64,000 bases of DNA from Myotis daubentonii (Eukaryota > Chordata > Mammalia > Chiroptera > Vespertilionidae). The notes below the pieces were generated by a model that was not told the DNA's origin, did no database searches, and saw only the letters and a program-made list of their open reading frames with translations. The translations under genes and the position numbers were made by a program. The stretch is taken from NCBI RefSeq assembly GCF_963259705.1, contig NC_081844.1:12881715-12945714 (forward strand), written 5' to 3'. Shown in pieces: positions 1 to 13,735 of this stretch (the first letter of the stretch is position 1; each line of letters opens with the position of its first letter).

Positions 1-221
<221 letters not shown>

Positions 222-999
222 TAAGTCATCCTGTCTCCTCTCCTTCGTCTTCCTTTCCTTTCCTTTCTTTTTTCTTAGAACACATGATTCACAGGTTGCC
301 AACAATGAAACAGATCACTGTAAGCGAGATCCCTCATCAATAGGTAGCAGTGAGGGTTTCTTCATATTACAGTGCTCAGGCCTTCTGCCTCCAGTGCCCA
401 CGGCCCAGGGGACGGGCACCAACCCGTGCTGGAGATTTGATTTTAAGCCCTCAGGCTGCCCTTCGCACACACAGCTGCCCACAGCAGGAACCATGTTCTT
501 GATATCCAGCCGCCCTGGGATTTCTCAAAGCGGCGTCTCTGTGCTTTCTGCAAGCAACAGCCTCTGTCTTCCCCTTTCCACCGGTTAACTATTCAGTGGT
601 CTCACTCGGAGTCTTTTGGAAAGCAGCAGCCCGAACAGCCGTGGTCGCTTTAAGATCGCGGCATGACAACAAGACCCACGGGACAGTGACCCAGCTGCCT
701 GGCAGTTAAATCTGCCACCGGTTTCATCACCCTTGCCACTGATGTACCGAGGATGCAAGCTAATAAAAACACAGAGCCAGGCAAAGTGTGTCAGGGCGGA
801 GATGAGAGGGAGAGCAGCCCCTCTCTGCCCCCCTTCCTTAATCTTTGAAGGACCCTTATTTAATCCACCAAATGGCTTTCCTGCCACTCACACCCAATCG
901 AAATACACAGGGCTCCCTTCCCCACAGGAACATTAACAACATGTTAAGTGATAGTATTCGAGCTGGAGACTTTAAAAAATAATCCTGGCAGCGACGAGC

Positions 1000-1112
1000 A
1001 AGATGGGGATGATTAGCTTCATGTTTCAGGTGAAGAAAATGAGGTTCTGGGAGTTTAAGGAACTTGCCTCTAACCACAGGGAGGAGGTGGTGGAGCCAGA
1101 AGTCCACCCGAC
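1000..1112 (-). mobile_element. MIR SINE fragment
   Basis: The stretch resembling aaatgaggttctgggag, a run about accttgcctctaac, and the following accaca/gtggagcc segment follow the antisense MIR core (lower-strand 'ctcagtttcctcat' region). Old and diverged. Confidence 0.6.
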
Positions 1113-1981
1113 CATAGCTTTGCGAGGTGTACAGCACCCAAGTGTGTGGCTTTGCGATGCTTTTATGAAGTTCTTAGTAATTTTGAACAAGGGCTGCACC
1201 TATTTATTTGACACTAGACCCCACAAATTATGGTGTAGGAACCGAGTCATGAAAGAGTTCATGGAAGAGAGGGGGATGCACACACAGGCCAGAGAGAACT
1301 ACTTCGAAAAAAATTCTTTTTCCTACCACATCATGATTATCGATCTTCCTGGGACCTGGACATTTTTTGTTAGTTATTTAACACTATTACCAGCCTCTCA
1401 AAAAATTAAACCCCTCCCTCCCCTCGATGCAGTATGATATGAAGACAAATAGAAATACATTTGTCTGGGGGATCAAGTAGGAACATTGTGCACGGGGAAG
1501 TCAGTGGTACACACTATTATGGAAATGCATATAATGGAAACATATCATTTCAGTCCAAAATGATGTGTGAAATTCAAAAGAATTCTCAAGTGCCTCGATG
1601 ACCAAAGCTTAGCTTTCACTTTCTGGAAGAAACGGAGGCAGGGACAGTAGCTGGCAATGTGGATTCTTACACCTGTATAAAGTTAAAGAGCTCTTAATAG
1701 AATGCCTTGTCATTTTATTTGTCCCAAATCATAGAATTGTACTCACTAAGCATGCTAATTATTTCCCCTACTTCTTTAGTTATTTACTAAGTGAGATTTT
1801 CAATGTGCTTGTGTTTTTAACAGGGTTACAATAAATATTGCTGGTCTCAAAATGAGGAATTTTTATCCTATGTGAAAACATTTGACTTTTGCAAAGACAA
1901 TGGAAGAGATCTTTTTAAAAAAGTTTGTAGATTCTATGATTGTCTTATTTCTGGAGTAGAATTAAAGGCAATTGGCAGGTG

Positions 1982-2960
1982 TGGGGTTTTTTGGGGTAGT
2001 TTGTATTGAGATAAAATTCACATAACATATCAATCACCATTTTAACTATTTTAAAGTGTGCGATTCAGGGGCTCTTAGAACATTCACAATGTTGTGCAAC
2101 TATCACCACTATGTATTTGAGACCATTCCCATCATTCCAAAAAGAAAACTCATACCTCCCAATTCCCTTCTCCCCACCCACTGGCAACCTCTAATCTACT
2201 TTCTGTTTCTATGGATTAGTCTATTGTGGACTTTTCATATAAATGGAGTCGTACAATATGTGGATTTCTGTGTCTGGTTTCTTTCGAGGCTCATCCTTGT
2301 TCAGACTTAATTCTTTTTTATAGCTGAGTAATATTCTATTATAAGAATAAACCACATTTTGTTTAACATTGCATCGGTTGATGGGCACTTGGGTTGTTTC
2401 TACATTTTGGCTTTTATAAATAATGTTACTATAACCATTTTTGTGCAAGTTTCTTTTGTGAACAAATGTTTTCAGTTCTCTTGAGTAAATATGTAATTGT
2501 AGAATTTCTGGGTCATATGGTGACTCTGTCTTTAACTTTTTGAAGAACTGCCAAACTGGTTTCCACATGGCTCTACCATTTTACATCTCCATCAGGAATG
2601 TTTGAAGGTTCCACTTTCTCCATATCTTTACCAACACTTGTTATTTTCTGTTTGTTTGCTTTTAATTCTAGTCATCCTCTGAGTGTGAAGTGGTATCTCA
2701 TTATAGTTTTGATTTTCTTTTTCTAATGACTAATGATTTTGACCATTTTTTTCATGTCCTTATTGATCATTTGTGAATCTTCTTTGCAGAAATGTTTATT
2801 CAAATGCTTTGCCCATTTGTAAATTGGGTTATTCATCTTTTTATTCTTATGTTGTTCAGGTTCTTTGTATATTAGGGTTACTAGGTCCTTATCAGATAAG
2901 TAAGTGATTTGTAAATATTTTTTCTCTCATTTCATCATTGTCTTTTCACTTTCTGCAAAG
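1982..2960 (-). mobile_element. L1 fragment, antisense (3' ORF2/3' UTR region)
   Basis: About 980 bp matches the reverse complement of an ancient mammalian L1 3' region: phrases such as 'ataaaattcacataacat', 'ttgtgcaactatcaccac', 'ggcaacctctaatctac' and 'gggtcatatggt' are typical. Reading frames are broken; not functional. Confidence 0.75.
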
Positions 2961-3689
2961 TGTCCTTTCATGCAGAAAAGAATTGGCAAATTTTATGCTG
3001 TAGTCAGATTCTATTAAGCATATAACCTTCAATGAAAGCTCTTTTACGTGGGGAAGGCTATTAAGGAGACAGACTTGACTATGTGCTGTAATGGTCAAGT
3101 GAGAAATTTGGAACAAGTTCAAAATATGAAACAAAACCAGAGGTGGTATGTAATCATGGTGGTGAGTAGAATGATCTAAAGGGATGGTGATTTAAGAATT
3201 CCTGGAATAGATATCTCATTCAGAAAGAAAAGGTAATAATTTTAAACCATGTAGACGATTATTTCAATCCTCCACTTTCGTTATATTAGCAAACATACTC
3301 TTAATGTGAACTATACGTTTATGGAGATTTGATCTGAACAGAATAGAACTTATTTTCCAGCCTGAACCAAATTTCTCTTTAATTCAGTTCAAGTCCTAAG
3401 TATCATGGGCATATATAAAATATTTATTGAAGCACAGTGGACTTTAACCCTTTTGTGACTCAGACCCCTACGAGAAATTGGTAAAAGCTATAGTTTCTAT
3501 CCTCACAAAAAGCTACACTTTAACAAAGTTTTGCTTAAAATGCCAGGGGTTCCCAGACTTCTTGAAACATCTCTTAGGGTTCCACAGAGGCCTGACTTAA
3601 AGAGATGAAACTCATCTAACACCCAATGGTCATCCTCCATGCAATTTAACCATTAACATGGGGGCCTGACACTGAAGACTGTTCCTGAA

Positions 3690-4517
3690 GATCTTCCCAC
3701 TCTCTTGACTTTAAATGCCATTGGATCCCAAATGACTCTGGATGCATTCCTCAGACATCACCCTTTTCTGGAGCTGCAGATATACAGCTCTGCCTCCCTC
3801 CTGGGCATCTTCACTTGGATGAAGGATGAGTACATGTTCACACCTCACTCCTTGATCCGTGCCCTCCTCATTTTTTGTTAAAGTGTCACTTCTTCCACCT
3901 AAGTATCTGTTAAACCCATCTCTCCCGAAAAACTGTAAAAGGCCTTTCTACTCCTTCCTTGTCTAATCGACCGTCAGCACGGCTGCTAAAATTATCTTTT
4001 CAAACATGTCACTCTGCTTGCTGTATGTTATAAATACCTACTGTCCATAGACAAAAGCTTAGATTTACAAAGGCATGGCAAATAAGCATCTTTATACCAG
4101 GCATGCACCTTGCCTGATGTTTCCATGTGCCCACTACCCAACAGGCACACCTCATTGATTTCCACTACATGGAATATTACTTGGAACCTTTCCACATGCT
4201 CTTGCCTCTGCCTGAGAGCCCTTCACCCCTATTCAGGTTTCGATTTCTACTCATGCTTCAAAACTACACCTTTGTGAGGCCTTTTCTGACTCTTCCTGTC
4301 AGTAGATGTTGATTCCTTCTCCTGGGCCAACATATCATTCTCCACAAGCTACCCTAACACAATTGATCACGTTGCCTTGCAGTCACTGTTTGTCTAATAG
4401 ACTGTGTGCTGCTTGAGGGCAATTAGTATGTTTTATTTATTTTTGTATTTCTCCCCAGTGCCTAGCACAATGCCAGCCATTTTGTAGGGCTCAATAAATT
4501 GTTATTGAATGAATTTT
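3690..4517 (+). mobile_element. L2 LINE 3' fragment
   Basis: The end is clear: 'ctgcttgagggcaattag', 'tgcctagcacaatgcc' and 'ctcaataaattgttattgaatgaa' follow the L2 3' tail. The upstream limit is uncertain; confident only from about 4100. Confidence 0.65.
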
Positions 4518-4974
4518 TAAGAGAGAAATTTTAAAAAAAATGGAAGGAAGGAAAGCAGGAAGGGAAAAAAGAAAAGATTTCCAGGGCCCCCAAAGTACCT
4601 TAATCCATGAACCATGCATGCAGAAAATCACTTCTTCCCTCCCTGAAATGGAACAATTCAGTAAAGCACCCAGATTAACAGCTCAGTGAAGGAAAGGACA
4701 AGAAATGTATGTCTAGTTTAAGCTGACAGGCCTGTTAAGACATAATGAACCCCATTCTTTATTTCTCTGCATCGTGGGTGGAGAGCAGGCAGTTGGAAAA
4801 TCCAGAAGAAAATCAAGCCAAGAATAGGAGGAATCAGGCATGTTGTCATTTTCCACATTCACATTCTAAGACACAGTAGAAGTTGACAACAATCAGGGCT
4901 ATTGTTGCCAAGTCACTCTCATAGATAGGCTGGCTGGGTTGGCTCCAAGTCCCAGTGAAAACATAGATGCACTT

Positions 4975-5115
4975 ATTCATGTGCTCATTCACCCAACCAC
5001 TATTATTAAGGATATTCTGTGTGCCAGGCACTATCCTAGGTGCTGGCGATACATGAGCAAAACAGATAAAATTCTTCTCCCTGGAGAGACTTACATCTAG
5101 TGGGTAGATAAGGAA
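4975..5115 (-). mobile_element. L2/MIR-class relic
   Basis: 'ctgtgtgccaggcactatcc', 'taggtgctggcgataca' and 'gagcaaaacagat' follow the familiar antisense L2 pattern. Family assignment tentative. Confidence 0.5.
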
Positions 5116-5550
5116 AATAAGATAAGCGATTTACATAGCTTAGCTGTGCTTCTCTGGGGTCTTCAAGTGACCAGCCTGGAAGCACAGGGGCCTATCATGG
5201 TGCCATTTGTCTGTGTTGCCTTTTGGAACTCAGTGGTGTGGCAATGTAAGGGTGATGTGGGAACTAAATAACAGCAGCACTATGATAATAGCCTGTGTGG
5301 ATGCTCTTTCGGATAGTTTTCAAGGTTTTCCACAGCACTCATGTCAGTAGGTCATTTCCTTGAGATTGGGAAGCTTAGAAGCCAGGGTGCCAATTTATCC
5401 CCTCCTGCCTCAAAAGGATTCTATGTTAAACAGACATGACCACTGTCCAGGGCTGGTGTGTTTTCCATCATATGAGCAGCACCAACTTGTACATTAGTCA
5501 TTCTGGAGTGGGTAGCAGATGCCTTGACACATCTCCAACTCTGGAATCAT

Positions 5551-5777
5551 TTTTAAAAAATATATGTTTTCATTGAGTTTTACAGAGAGAGAAAGGGAGA
5601 GGCCTAGAGTGATAGAAACATTGATGAGAGAGAAACATCATCGATCAGCTGCCTCCTGCATGCCCCATACTGGGAATCGAGCCCGCAACCAGGCATGTGC
5701 CCTGACCAGGAATTGAAACAGTGACCTCTTGGTTCATGGGTCAATGTTCAACCATTGAGCTACACAGGCGTGGCACC
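5551..5777 (-). mobile_element. Ves-type SINE
   Basis: A reverse-oriented tRNA-derived SINE with gctgcctcctgcatgcccc and ccctgaccaggaattgaa and 'cattgagctacacaggcg'. Flanked by an imperfect duplication, CTGGAATCAT at 5541-5550 and CTAGAATCAT at 5778-5787. Confidence 0.85.
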
Positions 5778-7230
5778 CTAGAATCATTGTCAAGGAACTC
5801 CTTCACTCAAACTTACAGCTTTCTTATAATTCAGATAAGGGTTCTTACCGCCATTTGCTGAACTTTGCTGAGTGACTCTTGGGTATCTCAAATTTACCTC
5901 CTAAATTGCTCCCTTTTTTAGACTGGGCCCATCAAAATGATCATCTTAATACAGTTAAACTAAGGAGCGCACTGAGATAAATATACAGGTCTTAGCATCC
6001 TTTGCCTCAAGAGGTATGAAAGGGCCCATGCATTCCTAGTGAATGCAGTCATTTCAGGGGCCAGATCGGGAGCGCCATTGGTGCCGAGTCAATTCCTGTT
6101 TGTTTGGATGGGTTTGCACACAACTCCACGATGGGCCTCCTGGAAGGGCATCCTGAGGGGGACTGGAAAGGTGTGAGGAAAAGGATTGGTGACTTGTTAC
6201 ACCCAGCAGGCTTGTCAGAACTCCGAGGAAGAGAGAAGAAACGCACAGTGGTGGGGAGAAGGGAATGGAAGACACGAAGATCTCCTCCATCAAAGACTGA
6301 CATCTTTGGGGCAGTCAGATAGTGTGAGAGGCCTCGAGCCTGTTAGTGCAATCTGCTGGATGCAACAACTACACAGAACAATGGGGAAATTAATTAGATG
6401 ACAGAGACACCTCCTATACACAGCCAGCCGCTGGCCATTAGTCTGTTTGACTAAACGATGCAAGAGCAAAGGGCAGGGCTACTCATGTCTTGGAATAGGG
6501 CCAAGATCCATCCAACAAACCCTTATGATTTTTTTAAACCCCCAGCTCTTATATAAAACTTTTTAATGGCACCACCATCTATTTTCCTTAAATAAAAAAT
6601 GTTGAATATTTCTCTCACACCCGTTGAAGAGGGAAACAAGAGTTTAAATTAAGTCCAAATGGTAAAAATTTAATATAGCTCCAGCTGCCTGCAGGTTTCT
6701 TCAGTTCAAATCTCTCAGTTCAAGAGCTACCCCAGCTGCTCTGTGATCTCATCCACCATTTGAAGCTGCTGTGCTACTGAGCAGGGTTCAAAGCACATAA
6801 TGAAAAGCACTTGTCCCTGGCCTCTCCGATCAACAGGTGAGTCCATTATCTGTTGGTAAAACAAACCAGATAGTCCCATTTAAGAAATAATAATTACCTA
6901 TTTTGAGTCAGAAAAAAAAAACCCTCTGAGAGTCTGCGGATCTTTTATTTAGTCTAATGCTTCAAGCTTTCCTGTTTGATGCTAAACTGTCTGCCACCCT
7001 CCCTCTGCCTTTTGGTGTCACAAATAGGGACAAGAATCAGGGAGATAAGAATTTTGACCAACTCATATAGGAAATGTGTTTACAGTTATTTGTGGGAGAA
7101 AAGGAAAACAAGTGGATGCAGGTAGTTGCCTATGTAATTTTGTAGAGAGGATATGTGAGATTTCAATGAGGTTAGGAAACTCCAATTGGGGCACTAAAAC
7201 CTGAGCACATCCAAGAACAATCAGATGCAG

Positions 7231-7468
7231 CCCTGGCTGGTTGGCTCAGTGGATAGAGCATCAGCCAGTGGACTACAGGGTCCTGGGTTCGATACCTTGG
7301 TTGCAGGCTTGATCCTGGTCCTGGTCTGAGTGCGTGCAGGAGGCAACCAATGATGTGTCTCTCTCACATTGTTGTTTCTCTCTCTGTCTCTCCCTCTCCC
7401 TTCCATTCTCTCTTTTTTAAAAAAATCAGTGGAAGAATGTCCTTGGGTGAGGATTCACACACACACAA
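7231..7468 (+). mobile_element. Ves SINE with 18-bp target duplication
   Basis: Starts ccctggctggttggctcag, has tRNA-like boxes (ggctcagtggatagagcatc and ggttcgatacc), and ends in a pyrimidine tract plus 'gtgaggattcacacacac'. Target duplication AAGAACAATCAGATGCAG at 7213-7230 recurs at 7469-7486 with one mismatch. Confidence 0.93.
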
Positions 7469-8084
7469 AAGAACAATCGGATGCAGAACTTCCTGGAAAG
7501 CAAAGCTTTTTTAGTTTTGCAACAAGAGACATAGATTCCTAAGCAGCTTATGGGACACACTAGTACGTGGTCCTGATTTTTGATGGATGACAGGTGATTC
7601 ATGGGACCCCTAGGGGCAGAGTTCGGGTGGAAGAGAATGGTCCAGCCAAATCAAGATGGCATCAAATATGTTATAACTCCCCTGGGGCTCTCAAAATGTT
7701 TGCTAGTACAATACTGCCCTTGACCAGAGCTATCCTACTTGGCATACATTTTAGATGGGAAAAACAATGAGGCCAATGGAGCAGCATGAGGCCAGCTGGA
7801 AGTAGCAAGTGCCTATGACCTTTGAGATGATGGGAAATTTAGTTGTAAACAGGTTAATGATCTTTGAGCTCCCTGATGACAGGAAAGTCTGGTTTTAAAA
7901 AAAATTGCCATTTGATTTCTATACATATTCAACTAATTTTTTAAAGACAGTTTCTAAAAGATATCCCAATCCTAAGCCAAATTTGCCAAAACATGCCAAT
8001 GGAAATGCTGTTGGCATACTACTCTACTTATGCTAATTAGAATTAGTTTTTAAGTTCCCAAATAACCATTTCAGTAACATCAAG

Positions 8085-8410
8085 TTGTATAGCAAAAGTT
8101 TTTCAACTCTTCAAGGCCTATCTCAAATCTCATTTCTTTGCTGGAAATGTTTGTTAGTGCCTTCAGCTCAGGTTAATTTTTCTCACCTTTGGACCCCTAG
8201 AGTACATAATGGCCACACAATTGAGTCCTCAATGTATTACTATAGAGTAATTATGTATTACTGTAGAGTAATATTTTCTGATTAAGTGTAGTGTTTGTTA
8301 TGCTTCATCAACTACATGGCAGCTCCTTGAGGTCATGACAGTGTTTTCTGGAAGCCTCCCTGGCATGTAGCACATGCCTGGGAGTGTCAAACAAAACCTC
8401 TGACTGATTA
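8085..8410 (+). mobile_element. L2 LINE relic
   Basis: 'ggcctatctcaaatctcatt' and later 'ctccttgaggtcatgacag' and 'tggcatgtagcacatgcctg' recall the L2 3' region. The middle is diverged; boundaries are approximate. Confidence 0.45.
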
Positions 8411-11400
8411 AAACACAGCACTGCCTGGTTACTTGGGAAAGGATCTTCTCAGGAGTTATGTCATTCATGCCACAGTCCCCCGCCCTCGGTGTGAGCAACC
8501 CCAGAATGCCCTACATCTGTCTCAGCAGCAATCAACCTTGTGTTCTCTCCTTTGGTACTTGATAGTTAACTAAACAGACAATGTAGCCTTAGGAGTTATG
8601 AAACAACAGTGATGTGCTAAGAATTCTGGGAATTCCTTTTAAAAAAGATGACAAAATCCATACTTGTGGTATCGGTGTTTAGAGGCAATTCTGGAGACTC
8701 TGGCATCCAGTAACAAAGGAGAATCTGGGCTGTAAATCTGGTTTGAAACTATGATGTGTGCCAAGAATAAGCTGGTAAGGAGAAACACAATTCGCAGTAG
8801 CCAAGTTGTTTGTTGTTAGCCTGGACTGAATTAGTGTAGGCTTACACAGATTGCTTCATCAGAGTCCCCTTGTCGATGTGAGAATTAGCCAGTGCATAAA
8901 GACACCAACAGAGTATTTCTTCTCATGATATGGACTCCAAAGTTGGTTGCCCCCCACAACCAGAAGTCTGTCTTGATTTTCTCTGTCCTTTTAATGGTCT
9001 CTATGTCTCTTTCCTCCTTCCACAGGTGGAAAATAAAATCCTACATAATAGTTATGCTTTGGGAAAGCTGAAATAACATATATAGCAACTGAACAGTTAT
9101 AAGGGAAATGCACATCATGAATTTAATTCCATTTCCAGATGTAAAATGTCATAAAGAATTTTTTTCCATACTTGGCTAAGTAACAGGAATTTTCAAGACC
9201 ATTTTATTTAGCTCGGTGAGCATGTGTTTGCAAGTAGGCATCAGTCTCCACGGTGAGTGTGTTATAAATGCTATGCATTGTAGCTGTACCGAGATTCAAC
9301 GACCAAAGGCCACATTCTGCTAGGAGGTGCATGACCCTCATTGAAATGGAGGGGAAATGTGTCTAATTGTAGAATTTGGTGTGATTTTCAAAGCAAGCAC
9401 TCTGGTCCACACAGGGAGGTTTCTAACCAAGGTAATTATTCGCCAGCAACTATAGATGCTGGGATTCTTGTCTGTTTAAAAAAAAACACAACCCCCCCCC
9501 CAAAAAAAAAAAAAAAAACAACAGACCATTTAGTCATTCCACCCCACCTTCATTGTGATTTATCTATTTCTGTTACCCTCCTGTGTGAGACTTAGGCTCT
9601 TTGTAGGAACAACTGAGTATGAGCTGAGAAAAGCTGGCTGGGAGGAGGATCCGAGCTGGTCATCCCTCTGACTTTTGTCCTTTAACCGAATTAGAGAGCT
9701 TTGAGAAAGATCGATATTAAAAAACCAAAAGTGTGATGTTCCAAAAAGCCAAAGATCACACTTTGGGTTAATTTTATATAAAATATTAACCCAAAGGTGG
9801 GAATAAGTCATTTTGGTAAAAGTACCTGTGCCACATGCTGATATTAAAGAAACAGTTCCTCTATTGGAAAATTAGTTGTACGGGCAGATTAGCCGATGTG
9901 CCCACCTAAAGGATAACTCCCACTGAGGCCCTTGACAGGCGGGAAAGAGCTCTTCACAACTCAGCTTCTGCCTTGTATAAATTATTAGAGTGAGGGATAT
10001 GGGAGTACTTCGGGGTAATGAGAAGAAAAAATATAATTTAAGAAAGCCAATCAGTTTTCTTGAGTACTTGTAGCAAATTGCTAACACAATCAATCATAGA
10101 TTTTGTTCTTCAGACTTCCTGCTGTTTTTCAAAGGGAGATACAAACTTTTTATGTTCCTGTTTCTGTATAACCAGCTGAAACTGCCATTTAATTTCATGA
10201 TTCAAAATAGAACCTACACTGTCACTCTCAAGCTAGTCTGTGTATCGCACTGGACTCACCAAAAATTAGAGAACCCAGTAAGCAAAATAAGGAATTGCAA
10301 AAAGTGAAAAACTGCTTTCACTTAAAAAAAAAGGCAAGCAATTCCAATTGATCCCTACTTCTCTTTCTTGGAGCCTTGGCTTAAAGTTACCACATCAGAA
10401 ATAATATTTGCATGAATATAATTGGTTGTTGCTTTTGTGTTGAATTGCCACGTCTCAGTTGAAGAGAGCTATAAAATACAGTGGCATCATTTTCAGCTCT
10501 TCAGGCTTTGCTATTGGAGCTTTGAGCTGAAATACAGACACACCAACTACTAGAAACAAATGAAAGCTGTCACCAGTGTCAGTAGCAAAAACCAGGGGTC
10601 CATCCACACAAATTATGGACATCTGTATTCCTAATTGGCATCATTTCAGGCTGTGCCAGCAGAATGGTGGTGCCAAGAGAGTCTGACAGCTTTAGAAAAT
10701 ACTAGGTATCAGGTTTAGGTGATAGGAGACACTGATGAGGCATAGAAGTTCTTTTGTTTGGAATACTCTCCATATGTTTGTTATAAGACTGGTGATTATT
10801 AGTTTCAGGTACCTCCACATGGCACCCCTTGTCAATACTAAATTTGCTGGCTACTTCTTAAAACAGATCAGCTTATGATCCTAGGAGAACAAGTGGTATT
10901 GATGGTTATATGATCAAGAGATCGTTGGCAAAGATGCCTACAAATAGTTAACAAGGTAATGGTAAGAAATGTTGACCTTGATTTGTTTAGCTAAGATGTA
11001 AAGATTTTTGAAGGTCAAAGGTGTCCTTGTGTAGTGTTTTGGAGTCTAACTGTGTCTGACCCTCTAACATTAAGCTGCTGTGGCCTGCAGTTTTCAAGAG
11101 TGAAGCAAACCAGGGGAAAAGAGAGAAGGGGGAGAGAACAGGAAATGGAGTGAGGTGTTTCAGGAAGTTGTCAGGGGTTGACTGATTGATTCCAGATGGA
11201 AAAGGTCAGCCTTCGTGACCCAGGAAATACTCACTAGGGAAAGAAGTTGGCTTGTGGAAGGGGAAGGCCTGGGAGTGAGCCGAGGCTGGAATGCACTTTC
11301 CACTTCCTTTAGTCTTCAAACATTCAGAAACTTTAACTTCTCCAAAGAGAATAATATCAGTGTTGTCATCATTCATCAGAAAACAGTGAAGGAAGTTAAA

Positions 11401-12549
11401 TTTGGAGCTTTGAATGTACCAAATGTATCTTCACCTCCATAATGTCCTTCATTCTTCCAGAAGTAGAGTGCATGAATGTAAAAGTCCACGTTTGTGTGTA
11501 TCTCCACGTACAAGAACAACAACCAAACTTGTCTGGTTTCACGTGGTGGAGTTTGTGGATTAAATCCTTTTCACTTTGCAAATTTGGTTTAATTTGCAAG
11601 CTCTTCTAGATACTTGAGAGTCTAAGATATTTGGAATATTAAAAACGGGAACTTTTCTCATATCTATATATATACATGCACATACATTTGGACATAATTT
11701 AAAATCTTGTAATAAATTTTGCAGACACTGAAATAATTCAGGTTAATTCCCTTGCTGTCATGAGAGGCCAGCGCTAGCCAGCAAGAGATTAAAATTTATT
11801 TCCATTGTTAATAGAAAATAATGAAGTGCATCTGAACCATCAGGGTATGTCATTTGGGAAATGTTCACTTTGGAACTGACTCTCACTCCACCCGAATGGA
11901 CAATGATGAAATCAGCTGGCTTGAGAAAACCCCATATTTTGTGGCAGGAATGCACGAGGAGCACTAAAGCACAGTATGACAAGAAGCTTGTGGAATGAAT
12001 TAAAGTGGTCTCAAAGAGAATGCTCTTTACATCCACGTAGGCCCCAGGCAGGCGGGTTCCCCTCACTGTGCTGAGTACAGCTCATTGGCAATTAAAGCCT
12101 GAAGCACCCTCTCATTTTTTTCCCCAAGAGATGACAGCTATGTCTTTGAAAATTCATTCACACACACAATTTACCAAAGCGGTCTGATTCCTCTTTTTTC
12201 TCCACTTCTATTATTTTCAGGGGGTAAATGCTTTCAACTTCATGTTCCTCTTAACCCCATGGCCAGGAGACAGCCTCCCTCTTCCTTTGACTATGATGCC
12301 ATCCTGTGCTCTGCTGAGATGGCCCTGACAAGGGCTTGTGACTCGCACATTTACCCAGAGTGATGGATGTCTCCCTCTTATGGTGGCTGCTACATGATAG
12401 GAACTTTCTGGAAGGACTTCCTCCAGACTTTTAACAGGTTAACATGAACACAATTGAAAACAGACCCAGAGCTAGACAGGCTGTATCCCTCAATTGTGAG
12501 CAATTATATTGATAATAATTTTCTGAATGGCAACTGGAGAAATATTATG

Positions 12550-12660
12550 CTGTGTTTTGTACTAGTCAGATCATTGGTTAAAACCCTAGAATCTGGCATG
12601 ACAATACCATAGACATAGCAGGAGTTCAATGAATACCTTTGGGTTGAATGATTGAAGCCC
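12550..12660 (+). mobile_element. L2 3' tail relic
   Basis: 'ggagttcaatgaatacc...gttgaatgattgaag' matches the L2 tail pattern. Short and diverged. Confidence 0.4.
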
Positions 12661-12764
12661 ACTCATGTCCAAGTATGATTTACTGTGTGCTACAGTCATG
12701 CCTATGGCAGCAGGCTATGTGAGATATTCTGTGGACTCATGGTTTTAGGGGTTTTCCCAAGCCT

Positions 12765-13030
12765 CCATTATATTAAAGTATACATTAAAAGATTTAAAGG
12801 ATACCATCTAAAACTTTGCAAGGTAAAAAAAAAAATCAGAAGAGTGTTGCCTCAGGAAGTAGGATTGACTAAGATAACTTTGTAGGGTAATGGAAATATT
12901 CTAAATCGTGATATGGTGAGGCTTACCTGCATGTATCCATTTGTCAAAATTGTGCAGCTAAGATTTGCACATTTCAATGCCTGTAAATTTCACCTAAAAA
13001 TGGAAATTCATTATACTATTCTGTTTATTT
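12765..13030 (+). mobile_element. L1 3' UTR relic
   Basis: 'ggaaatattctaaatcgtgat', the run near 'ccatttgtcaaaattgt' and 'ttcaatgcctgtaaatttca' follow an old L1 3' UTR. Approximate limits. Confidence 0.45.
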
Positions 13031-13287
13031 TGTTTACTTGAAATTGTTCATAGTAAAAAATTTTAAGTGACATTTAATGAATCTTATTTCATATGAGGAG
13101 CTAAGGTAGGGTCAAGGATTTTTCCCCCTTCACTTAATAAGTTAGGAAGGGGTGGCAGAAAAAATTAAAGAAGAATATCAAAAAATTTAAGTTGGGAGTA
13201 GACAGGGAGAGTCATTTTCAAGTACAGCTCGACATTATGTACCTATTCATTGCCCTTCCTTGAAAAGTCTATATGTATGCATGTATA

Positions 13288-13553
13288 CCCTGGCCGGGTG
13301 GCTCAGTTGGGAGCATTGTCCTGTATACCAAAAGGGTTGCAGGTTCAATTCCCACTCAAGGCACATACCTGGGTTAAGGTTTGATCTCTGGTCAGGGTGT
13401 GTATGGGAATCAATGTTACTCTCATCTCTCCCTCTCCCTCTCCCTCTCCCTCTCCCTCTCCCTCTCCCTCTCCCTCTCCCTCTCCCTCTCTCTCCCTCTT
13501 CCTCTCTCTCTAAATAGCAATAAAAATGTATCCTCGGGTGAGGGTTAAAAAAG
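13288..13553 (+). mobile_element. Ves SINE with expanded CTCCCT tract
   Basis: Begins ccctggccgggtggctcag, with ggttgcaggttcaattcc, then a long CTCCCT array in place of the usual short pyrimidine tract, and ends 'cctcgggtgagggtta'. No clear target duplication. Confidence 0.9.
13426..13490 (+). repeat. (CTCCCT)n microsatellite, about 10 units
   Basis: A nearly pure hexanucleotide array inside the 3' pyrimidine tract of a Ves SINE. Probably variable in length between individuals (inference). Confidence 0.95.
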
Positions 13554-13735
13554 TGAATACACATGCATGAATATGTATATAATAAGTTGTTTTCTTAAAA
13601 AAAATTCCATGCATAACTGACAAGTGGACTCATATCTAGGATAGTTCATCTTCCTGGATCAAGCATGTTGGTGGTAGGTACGTTCGAGTCCGCTCTATTC
13701 TGCTACACTTTCCCTTCTACTCTGGCCTTGTCTAA

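Noticed and set aside
1003..1437. 144-codon open frame on the + strand
   Set aside because: It overlaps a MIR relic, has no family resemblance and no splice or promoter context; it is a chance frame inside the intron.
7231..7310. tRNA-like A and B boxes
   Set aside because: They belong to the tRNA-derived head of a Ves SINE; there is no cloverleaf of a functional tRNA. The same applies to the other SINE copies.
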